A stretch of 13,146 bases of DNA from Candidatus Eiseniibacteriota bacterium (lineage in GTDB: Bacteria > Arandabacterota > Arandabacteria > JAGLYR01), in NCBI GenBank assembly GCA_023132135.1, contig JAGLYR010000205.1:1-13146 (forward strand). The letters run 5' to 3'. The position numbers and the translations under genes are program-made. The notes below the pieces were generated by a model that searched no databases, was not told where the DNA came from, and was given only the letters and a program-made list of their open reading frames with translations. Below, piece by piece: positions 1 through 6,695 of this stretch (position 1 is its first letter; each line of letters begins with the position of its first letter).

Positions 1-57
1 GGGTGCCGGAGGTGGCGGTGGGGGTGGCGGAGCGGGTGGTGGTGGGGGAGGAGCCGG
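1..57 (-). terminator. C-rich, G-poor stretch downstream of the methyltransferase gene (Rho-type terminator candidate)
   Basis: Read in the direction of the methyltransferase transcript, the bases just after its stop codon are very rich in C and poor in G, with CCACC and CCCCCA-like runs. Such C-over-G bubbles are typical of Rho loading sites. No U-tracted hairpin is visible here. The plus strand carries many GG and GGGGG runs and could form two-tier G-quadruplexes. Both roles are inferred from composition only. Confidence 0.25.
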
Positions 58-61
58 CTAG
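2..61 (+). CDS. Possible Gly/Ala-rich C-terminal tail of a gene entering from the left (partial)
   Basis: One plus-strand frame reads as 19 codons that are nearly all Gly with a few Ala, followed by TAG at 59-61. It has no start inside the window. Such low-complexity glycine tails occur at the ends of some secreted or nucleic-acid-binding proteins. Its stop shares the tetramer CTAG (58-61) with the stop of the methyltransferase gene on the other strand, so two genes would converge with no gap. The alternative is simple GGN-repeat sequence that happens to be open in this frame. Only upstream sequence can decide, so confidence is low. Confidence 0.25.
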   Translation, partial: GAGGGGGGGGAGGGGGGAG

Positions 62-1344
62 GGACTGTCCTTGCTCAGTTCTTGCTCCAGTGCTGCCACA
101 CACTCCACATGCGCGGTCTGCGGAAACAGATCGACGATCTCGAGGGAACGCAGGGTATAGCCGTTCTCTCCCAGTCGCGCAACGTCTCTTGCCAGTGTCG
201 CTGGATCGCAGGAAACGTAGATGATGCGTTGGGGACGGAGGTCGGTCAGGAGCGGCACGGCCTTGTCCGCAATGCCCGTCCGCGGAGGATCGGCAAGCAC
301 GGTCACAGGGGCGCCCGGGGGAAGACCGGCGATGATCCCGGGGAGCATTTCCTCGGCCGGGCCTTCGACGAGATCCACATTAGAGACCTCGTTAAGCTCG
401 ATATTGTTTTTGAAATCCCGCACGGCGGAGCGGGCGATCTCGACTCCCACGACACGCTCGAACTCCCCGGCCAGCGCGATCGATAAGGTTCCCACACCCG
501 CGTGGAGATCAATCAGCGTCCCGCCGGACGACTCACCGGCAATTCGGCCGACCACTTCAACGAGTTTCTCCGCACCCGCGTAGTTGACCTGAAAAAACGA
601 CGTGGCATGGACACGGAACCGGTGGCCGGCGAGATTCACCTCGAACTCGGCTGTTCCCTTGATGGGCTTGGCGTTGAAGAGAACCCCCAGTGCACCCGGG
701 AAGGGCGCTTCCCCCTTCCCCAGGGCGGACATCCGCTTCATCACACGGTTTCGTGCTCCAGTGTGCCCCATCAGCGAGGCAATCATCCGGCCATCCGTGT
801 CTATCCGAAATGATGCCTTGTCTGCGGCGGGAAGCGTTTTGAGCCAGGGAAGTGCGGCTTTGTTCCAGGCCTCGGGCATCAGGAGACAGGCGTCGATGCC
901 GATCACCTGGTTGGAACCTCGGCGAACCAGCCCCACCAGTTCACCCGGTGCGTAGGAGAGTCGAATCCGGTTCCTGTACCTGAATTCCGGACAGACGGAT
1001 CCCGGCTCCTCCACGATGCCCTCGACGTCCAGTTTCCCGATCCGCCGGAAGGCGTCGACGACCATTCCCTTCTTGATAGCCAGCTGTTCCTCGTGGGGAA
1101 GATGCTGGAAGTCGCATCCCCCGCATGCGCCGAAGTAGGGACAGGGCGCCTCCCGGCGCTTGGGGTGGGGTTCCAGAATCTTCAAGAGCCGGGCTTTCAT
1201 GTATCGGCGGTGCTCCTCGGTCGGAATGACGCGCACGCGTTCACCGGGAGCAACCAGCGGCACAAGAACGCGCTTGCCTTCGACCTGGCCCAGCCCCAGC
1301 CCGCCGTGGACAATCTTCTCTATGGTGAGGTCAAATGTCTGCAT
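58..1344 (-). CDS. rlmD: 23S rRNA (uracil-5-)-methyltransferase, RlmD/RumA type
   Basis: SAM-dependent enzyme that methylates C5 of a uridine in 23S rRNA; TrmA/RlmD family, 428 aa, close to the usual length. An N-terminal TRAM-like RNA-binding domain covers about residues 1-60. The iron-sulfur cysteines follow CX5CX2C (C68, C74, C77), with C153 as the likely fourth ligand. The C-terminal Rossmann methyltransferase has the SAM loop at 279-286 (DLHAGVGT), DPPRTG at 352-357, the catalytic cysteine C379 in VSCDPATLARD and the base E414 in HVEC. The cluster argues for RlmD or RlmCD over TrmA; the exact target uridine cannot be told. The ATG at 1344 begins directly at the TRAM domain; the open frame extends 41 codons further upstream into the promoter region. 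No Shine-Dalgarno precedes the ATG, so a leaderless transcript is possible. The last three codons and stop coincide with a 12-nt piece of a heptamer repeat found at 9290-9301. Confidence 0.85.
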   Translation of the reverse strand: MQTFDLTIEKIVHGGLGLGQVEGKRVLVPLVAPGERVRVIPTEEHRRYMKARLLKILEPHPKRREAPCPYFGACGGCDFQHLPHEEQLAIKKGMVVDAFRRIGKLDVEGIVEEPGSVCPEFRYRNRIRLSYAPGELVGLVRRGSNQVIGIDACLLMPEAWNKAALPWLKTLPAADKASFRIDTDGRMIASLMGHTGARNRVMKRMSALGKGEAPFPGALGVLFNAKPIKGTAEFEVNLAGHRFRVHATSFFQVNYAGAEKLVEVVGRIAGESSGGTLIDLHAGVGTLSIALAGEFERVVGVEIARSAVRDFKNNIELNEVSNVDLVEGPAEEMLPGIIAGLPPGAPVTVLADPPRTGIADKAVPLLTDLRPQRIIYVSCDPATLARDVARLGENGYTLRSLEIVDLFPQTAHVECVAALEQELSKDSP

Positions 1345-1352
1345 CGTCGCGC

Positions 1353-1381
1353 ACTCTACTCGCTTGGACCACATTGCGCAA
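1353..1381 (-). promoter_or_regulatory. Candidate promoter of the methyltransferase gene
   Basis: On the minus strand TTGCGC (1381-1376) is followed after 17 bp by TAGAGT (1358-1353). Transcription would start within a few bases of the ATG at 1344. That agrees with the missing Shine-Dalgarno and suggests a leaderless mRNA. The hexamers match the sigma70 consensus only weakly. Confidence 0.35.
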
Positions 1382-1410
1382 GGGAATCCGCCGCGCGAGG
1401 AAATTCCTTG
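1379..1410. repeat. Imperfect inverted repeat between two divergent promoters
   Basis: The arms CAAGGGAAT (1379-1387) and ATTCCTTG (1403-1410) are complementary except for one bulged G. The arms overlap the putative -35 boxes of both divergent promoters. This is where a regulator would have to bind to control both genes. No specific protein is implied; it could also be chance in a GC-rich gap. Confidence 0.35.
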
Positions 1411-1436
1411 CCCCCGATGGTTCTCTCGACTATTAT
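1408..1436 (+). promoter_or_regulatory. Candidate sigma70-type promoter of the OPT transporter gene
   Basis: TTGCCC (1408-1413), a 17-bp spacer and TATTAT (1431-1436; five of six consensus bases) lie upstream of the transporter. The expected start near 1443 would give a leader of about 50 nt before the ATG at 1494. It is the best -10 match among the promoter candidates I found in this window. Confidence 0.6.
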
Positions 1437-1493
1437 CGCCGCTATCTATCGTCTGTCGAGTCCACACCGAGTTTCCATCACCCGGGAGGATCC

Positions 1494-3638
1494 ATGTCGG
1501 ACCCGTTGGCAGGTTTCAAGCCCTATGTTCCCGATGATTCCACAATGCGGGAGCTCTCCTTCAAGTCCATCCTGTTCGGGACCCTGTTCGGACTCCTGTT
1601 CGGAGCTGTCACCGTTTACCTGGGTCTCCGCGCCGGACTCACCGTCACGGTGAACATTCCCATCGCCATCATCGCCATGGCCGTGTTCCGGGCCCTGTAC
1701 AAGATGAAGATAGCGGAGAAGGCGACGATCCTGGAGATCAACACAGCGCAGACCGTGGGAGCCGCGTGCGAGTCCATTGCCGCCGGCTCCATCTTCACGT
1801 TGCCGGCCCTCTTTTTCCTGGGATACAAGCTGTCCATGCTCCATGCCTTCGCCGTTGCCCTGGCGGGCGGACTCCTGGGGGTGTGCTATCTGGTTCCGCT
1901 CCGCGCCTACCTTATTGAGAAGGAGCACGGCATTTTGCCGTATCCCGAGGGCGTGGCCTGCGCCGAGGTGATCAAGAGCGGGGAAACGGGTGGGGCGTCG
2001 GCGGCCATGGTGTTCTGGGGCGCCGGGCTTGGAGCCGTCTACAAACTCCTGGGCAGCGCGGTTCGCCTCTGGCGGGAAAAGCCTTTCTGGACTCCGGACT
2101 TCTACAAGGGCTCGACCCTGGTCGCGGAGACCTCGCCCGAGATGCTGGGTGTCGGATACATCATCGGTGTGCGCACCTCCTGCATCATGGTCGCTGGTGG
2201 TCTTCTTTCCTGGATGGTTCTCATCCCGATGATCTACTTTTTCAAGCACGTGGTGCCGGGCACCGAACCGGACCTGGCCCAGTACGGCGGCATGTATGGC
2301 TATGCCAAGGTTCTCTGGAATCAGTACATCCGCTACATAGGAGCGGGCGCCGTGGCGGCCGGGGGACTCATCAACCTGGCCCGGGCGATGCCGACCATTA
2401 TCGGCAGCTTCAAGGCCAGCGTGGGGGATCTGCGGTCCTCCGGGCGGGCTGGGGAGACCCGGGAGGTTCCCCGGACCCGGCAGGACATGTCTCTGAAGAT
2501 CGTGCTGGCCGGAATGATTCTGGCCATCATTGTTACTTGGGTCGTTCTCTCCATCGTGATCATGCCCGGGGCTTACCTGTCCAACTTCGTCGCCGCGATC
2601 ATGGTCGCAGTCTTCGGATTTTTCTTCGCCACCGTTTCCGCCCGGCTGGTCGGGGAGATCGGGGTGTCTTCCAACCCGACTTCCGGAATGACCATTGCAA
2701 CGCTCATGGCCACCTGCCTGATTTTCCTGGCCATCGGATGGACGGGGGGCGCGTACGCTGCCATTGCTCTCTCGATTGGCGCCGTGGTCTGCATCTGCGC
2801 TTCCAACGCCGGAAACGTGGGGCAGAGTCTGAAAACGGGTTTCTTCCTTGGATGCACGCCACGCAAGCAGGAGTTTGCATACACGATTGGCGCCATGACT
2901 TCGATTCTTGCCGTCGGCTTTACCCTGATTGCTGTTCACCAGTGGACGTACCGGGCCGAGGAGATTCAGCCCCTGGCCGCGCCGGTGGAAGCTCGTGTGG
3001 TGGATGAATACAAGTACCACGGCGCGGAGTATGATGTGATCCAGGTTCGGGAGACCACGGACGATCTCGCTGCCGGAAACTACCTGGTGGATCCTGTGAC
3101 CGGACAGGTGACCCATGCACTGGACGGCGGAATCGGGAGCGAGTATCTGCCGGCGCCGCAGGCACGATTGATGGCCACCGTTATCGACGGGATGCTGAAA
3201 CAGCAGCTGCCGTGGGAACTCATCTTCATCGGCATCATGATCACGGTTGTTCTTGAGCTGGGCAAAGTCAAGGGCCTCCCCTTCGCCGTGGGGGTATACC
3301 TGCCGCTCTACACATCGGCCCCCATCTTCCTCGGGGGCATGATTCGGTGGCTCGTGGAGCGAAAGATGAAGAAAAAGAAGGTGCTGGACAAGGCCCAGGC
3401 CATTGCCGAAGAGGAATCCGGGCCCGCGATGCTGGCCTCCGCCGGGCTCATCGCCGGCGGCGCGCTGGCCGGTCTGGGCATTGCCGCACTGACGGGCTTT
3501 GAACTGGACGAGACCGTGGCCGTGGGGTCCAGGATTCTTGGTCCCCTGGCGACCAGCCATCTGTTCGCCGTGGCGGTGTTTGCGGTGTTGTGCTTCTGGT
3601 TGTTCCGGGTGGGGACGAAGAAGGAGAAAGATGCATAG
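1494..3638 (+). CDS. OPT-family oligopeptide (or metal-chelate) transporter
   Basis: Integral membrane transporter of the oligopeptide transporter (OPT) superfamily, 714 aa, of the prokaryotic type. The family moves small peptides or metal-siderophore complexes by proton symport; the substrate cannot be read from sequence. Many hydrophobic helices span residues 25-480 and 570-705. Family-typical segments are the early EINTAQTVGAACESIAAG (81-98), PLRAYLIEKEHGILPYPEG (135-153), GEIGVSSNPTSGMT (387-400) and YLPLYTSAPIF (602-612). A hydrophilic stretch at about 483-556 lies between helices, a usual position for a loop in this subfamily. The ATG at 1494 is preceded by GGGAGG four bases away, and the protein starts as family members do; the frame is open further upstream, but those codons lie in the promoter. 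It stands alone as a transcription unit, so any link with the downstream starch enzymes is only positional. Confidence 0.9.
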   Translation: MSDPLAGFKPYVPDDSTMRELSFKSILFGTLFGLLFGAVTVYLGLRAGLTVTVNIPIAIIAMAVFRALYKMKIAEKATILEINTAQTVGAACESIAAGSIFTLPALFFLGYKLSMLHAFAVALAGGLLGVCYLVPLRAYLIEKEHGILPYPEGVACAEVIKSGETGGASAAMVFWGAGLGAVYKLLGSAVRLWREKPFWTPDFYKGSTLVAETSPEMLGVGYIIGVRTSCIMVAGGLLSWMVLIPMIYFFKHVVPGTEPDLAQYGGMYGYAKVLWNQYIRYIGAGAVAAGGLINLARAMPTIIGSFKASVGDLRSSGRAGETREVPRTRQDMSLKIVLAGMILAIIVTWVVLSIVIMPGAYLSNFVAAIMVAVFGFFFATVSARLVGEIGVSSNPTSGMTIATLMATCLIFLAIGWTGGAYAAIALSIGAVVCICASNAGNVGQSLKTGFFLGCTPRKQEFAYTIGAMTSILAVGFTLIAVHQWTYRAEEIQPLAAPVEARVVDEYKYHGAEYDVIQVRETTDDLAAGNYLVDPVTGQVTHALDGGIGSEYLPAPQARLMATVIDGMLKQQLPWELIFIGIMITVVLELGKVKGLPFAVGVYLPLYTSAPIFLGGMIRWLVERKMKKKKVLDKAQAIAEEESGPAMLASAGLIAGGALAGLGIAALTGFELDETVAVGSRILGPLATSHLFAVAVFAVLCFWLFRVGTKKEKDA

Positions 3639-3718
3639 GGGCGTTGCCACGTGCCCGGAACAGAGCAATGGAGCAGTCGATCAATAGAGTCAGGATAAAG
3701 GCATCGTAGAAGAGGCAA

Positions 3719-3739
3719 GGGCGGCCCGGTGGGTCGCCC
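3719..3739 (+). terminator. GC-rich hairpin between the transporter and pullulanase genes
   Basis: GGGCGGCCC, a GGT loop and GGGTCGCCC form a 9-bp stem with one G-U pair on the plus strand. GCTGTCTT follows, a poor U-tract. It sits 80 bases after the transporter stop and 27 bases before the pullulanase ATG. It could end the transporter transcript, or act as a leader hairpin if the pullulanase is read through from upstream. I found no convincing promoter in the 128-bp gap. Confidence 0.45.
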
Positions 3740-3766
3740 GCTGTCTTGATGAGAACGGGAGAGGAC

Positions 3767-6676
3767 ATGGAGAGAGCAGTCAGGATTCCCCTTGTGGCTC
3801 TGACCCTCATGATGATGTGCTTCGGTTGTGCCGGTCAGGCACCGCAGCCGGAGTCCGAGGCGCAGCCGTCGGTCCGGATTGAAGAGGGCCGGTTCCTTGT
3901 TCACTACCACCGGCACGGCGGAGACTACGATGGCTGGACTCTCTGGACATGGGACGACAAAACGGACCAGGACTCCCGCGAGCTGGAGTCCACAGGCCGG
4001 GACGACTACGGCCTGATCTTCGTCGTGGACCGGTCCCTCTATGGTGCCGGGCTCCAGATCGGTATCCTTCCGAAGTTCGGCAACTGGGAGAACAAGGATG
4101 CCCCGGACCGGATCTGGACACGCGAACTGGGGAGCGAGGTCTGGATCCTGTCCGGGCACCCGAAGCTCTTCGGCGAGAAGCCTGATGTTGCACCTGCCGC
4201 GGCCGGGGCGGCCACGCTCACGGTTCACTATCATCGTCCAGCGGAGGACTACCGGGGCTGGACGTTATGGTGCTGGGATGAGAAGACCGACGAGGATTCG
4301 GGAGAACTTCGACCGGTGGACTCCGACGACTACGGCTTGGTCTTCAAGGTGACCAGGGCGCGCTACGGAGACGGGACGCAGGTCGGCCTTCTTCCCAAGT
4401 ACGGAAACTGGGATTCGAAGGACCCCCCGGACCGGACGTGGTTCCCCTTCATGGGGGACGAGGTCTGGATTCTGGGCGGAAAGGAGGATCTGTTCACTGA
4501 GATGCCCGACATTTCCCCCTGGATTCAGAAGGGATTGATTGATCAGGCGGACAAGGTTACAGCGGCTCTGTCCAGGCCAATGCCGGTGGAAGACATCGGC
4601 CCTTCGGTGTTCGGAATCCGGGATCATCGGGGCCGCAAGCGGGAGATTGCATCCGCCAGGGCAGTGCGGCCCGTCGGGGGCAAAGTTCTGAACGTGGAGC
4701 TGAGTCTCCATGAACCCTTGGATCTGACGGAACCCATCGGCGAGTTCTCCATCACGGCCAAGGGTTACAAGCCGGGGAACCTGGTTCTCGGCGCCATCCT
4801 GGATTCGGAGGCGTACGTGTCGGATGTCCCGCTGGGAGCGATCTACTCGCCGGAGAAAACCGTTTTCCGTGTCTTTGCCCCCACGGCCGCTTCTGTGACG
4901 CTTCTTGTGTATGACGCTCCCCGGGGAGGTACTGCGCGCGAGACTGCCATGAGACCTGCCGGAAAAGGCGTGTGGGAGGCGCGGATCGACGATGACCTCC
5001 GGGGCAGGTACTACATGCTCAAGGCGGATGGGTCCGATCCCCGCTTCAGGCCGGACCGGGAACTCATCGACCCCTATTCCCGGTGTAACACGGCGCATGA
5101 CGGGAGAGGCATGATCATCGACGATCACACTCCTGTGGCGGATCGCCCGGACTTCCCCATTGAAGAGGCCGTTATCTACGAGCTCCACGTTCGCGACTTC
5201 ACGATCGATCCGGAGTCGGGAATTCAGAACAGGGGGAAGTTCCTGGCCTTCACAGAGACCGGGACTACGCTCCTCGGACACAGCGACATCAAGACGGGCG
5301 TGGATCACCTGGTGGAGCTGGGCGTGAACGCGGTCCAGATCATGCCGGTCCAGGATTTTGATAACGACGAGTCCGACGAGCAGTACAACTGGGGTTACAT
5401 GCCCGTCCACTTCAACTCGCCCGACGGCTGGTACGCGACCCGGATGGACGACGCCACCCGGGTTGTAGAGTTCAAGGAATTGGTGGACGCGCTTCACCGG
5501 CGCGGGATCCGAGTCATCATGGACGTGGTGTACAACCACACGGCGGAGACTTCCCCGGCCAGGGTGTTCAGCTTCAACGGCCTCGCTCCCGGGTACTACT
5601 ACCGTCTGAGGGAGGATGGCAGCTTCTGGAACGGGTCGGGCACCGGGAATGAGACGCGGTCGGAAGCACCCATGATGCGGCGGTTCATCATCGAATCATG
5701 CAGGTACTGGGTCACGGAGTACAAGGTCGACGGTTTCCGTTTTGATCTGATGGGACTGCACGATCTGAAGACAATGACCCAGCTGGTCAATGAGCTCCGG
5801 GCTATCGATCCCAACCTTCTCATCCACGGCGAGCCGTGGAGCGGGGGGGATACTCCGATCAGGAAGACGGAAAAGGGATCGCAAAGGGGAAAGCGGTTTG
5901 CGGTTTTCAATGATCACTTCCGGGACGCAGTGAAGGGCGGCGTTTTCGACCAGAATCCGGCCTTTGTGCAGGTGGGCAGCCACATTGACCGGATTAAGGC
6001 CGGGATCCGCGGCGCTGTCACGGACTTCGCCGACAATCCGCTGGAAGCCATCGGCTACGTGGCGTGTCACGACAACCACACCTTCTGGGACCGGTTGTTC
6101 CTGACCACGCGGAACCGCCCGGATGTCACGGACGAAGACCGGAAGAGGATGGACCGGATGGGCGCGGTGCTGGTCCTGACCTCCCAGGGAATCCCGTTCC
6201 TGCACTCCGGCCAGGAGATGTTGAGAACCAAGGGTGGAAACGAGAACAGCTACAACGTTCCGGATTCGGTCAACATGATCCGCTGGCGATGGAAGATGGA
6301 GAACCGGGACATATTCGAGTATTACAAGGGTCTCATTGCTCTCCGGAAGGCGCATCCGATGTTCCGGATGACATCCCGGCGGGCGGTGATGGGCAACCTC
6401 AAGTTCCTCGATGACGATCTGGGTTTCCCCGTCCCTCCGAGGTGTGTGGGGTATCACCTCAACGGGAAGAATGCGGGCGATGAGTGGGATGAGGGGGTGG
6501 TGCTTTACAACGCGGACACCCGGAGCGCAGAGTTCAGGATCCCGCCGGGAGGGCAGTGGACCATCGTTGTGGATGAAGATGAGGCGGGGGTGGCGCCGGT
6601 GGAGACGGGGCCCTCGACTGTGTCCGGTTTGACGGTGAGTGTTCCGGGCCGCTCTGCCATGGTGCTATACAGGTAG
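3767..6676 (+). CDS. Exported type I pullulanase (GH13) with two CBM41 modules
   Basis: Debranching enzyme that hydrolyses alpha-1,6 bonds in pullulan, starch or glycogen; 969 aa. Order of parts: signal sequence 1-20 with a possible lipoprotein Cys at 21 (CFG|C, an imperfect lipobox); two CBM41 starch-binding repeats at about 43-140 and 150-247, both with the VHYHR...GWTLW pattern; a linker/N domain at about 260-350; CBM48 at about 356-430; GH13 barrel at about 460-860; C-terminal beta domain. The pullulanase hallmark YNWGYMP is at 540-546, with Met where Asp is usual (YNWGYDP). Catalytic regions: DVVYNH 586-591, nucleophile D660 in DGFRFD, acid/base E689 in HGEPW, and HDN 768-770. The ATG at 3767 was chosen because GGGAG lies five bases upstream; TTG 3746 and ATG 3749 lack a site. 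It converges on the amylase gene, completing a starch-degradation pair. Confidence 0.93.
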   Translation: MERAVRIPLVALTLMMMCFGCAGQAPQPESEAQPSVRIEEGRFLVHYHRHGGDYDGWTLWTWDDKTDQDSRELESTGRDDYGLIFVVDRSLYGAGLQIGILPKFGNWENKDAPDRIWTRELGSEVWILSGHPKLFGEKPDVAPAAAGAATLTVHYHRPAEDYRGWTLWCWDEKTDEDSGELRPVDSDDYGLVFKVTRARYGDGTQVGLLPKYGNWDSKDPPDRTWFPFMGDEVWILGGKEDLFTEMPDISPWIQKGLIDQADKVTAALSRPMPVEDIGPSVFGIRDHRGRKREIASARAVRPVGGKVLNVELSLHEPLDLTEPIGEFSITAKGYKPGNLVLGAILDSEAYVSDVPLGAIYSPEKTVFRVFAPTAASVTLLVYDAPRGGTARETAMRPAGKGVWEARIDDDLRGRYYMLKADGSDPRFRPDRELIDPYSRCNTAHDGRGMIIDDHTPVADRPDFPIEEAVIYELHVRDFTIDPESGIQNRGKFLAFTETGTTLLGHSDIKTGVDHLVELGVNAVQIMPVQDFDNDESDEQYNWGYMPVHFNSPDGWYATRMDDATRVVEFKELVDALHRRGIRVIMDVVYNHTAETSPARVFSFNGLAPGYYYRLREDGSFWNGSGTGNETRSEAPMMRRFIIESCRYWVTEYKVDGFRFDLMGLHDLKTMTQLVNELRAIDPNLLIHGEPWSGGDTPIRKTEKGSQRGKRFAVFNDHFRDAVKGGVFDQNPAFVQVGSHIDRIKAGIRGAVTDFADNPLEAIGYVACHDNHTFWDRLFLTTRNRPDVTDEDRKRMDRMGAVLVLTSQGIPFLHSGQEMLRTKGGNENSYNVPDSVNMIRWRWKMENRDIFEYYKGLIALRKAHPMFRMTSRRAVMGNLKFLDDDLGFPVPPRCVGYHLNGKNAGDEWDEGVVLYNADTRSAEFRIPPGGQWTIVVDEDEAGVAPVETGPSTVSGLTVSVPGRSAMVLYR

Positions 6677-6695
6677 CCTGAATAACCCAGGCTAC
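6673..6695. terminator. Shared hairpin across two convergent stop codons (bidirectional terminator candidate)
   Basis: GTAGCCTG (6673-6680) and CAGGCTAC (6688-6695) are a perfect 8-bp inverted repeat around a 7-nt loop. The TAG of the pullulanase (6674-6676) lies in the left arm and the TAG of the amylase (complement of 6692-6694) in the right arm. Because it is symmetric it folds in both transcripts. Neither side has a U-tract, so its strength as an intrinsic terminator is uncertain. Confidence 0.5.

Noticed and set aside
1446-3668. A 740-codon open frame antisense to the transporter gene
   Set aside because: It mirrors the codon bias of the OPT gene; the translation is rich in His, Gly, Asp and Gln without domains, and the sense protein is a clear family member.
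4265-5539. A 424-codon minus-strand frame opposite the pullulanase
   Set aside because: The pullulanase has full catalytic motifs in the other strand; the antisense frame shows only low-complexity composition.
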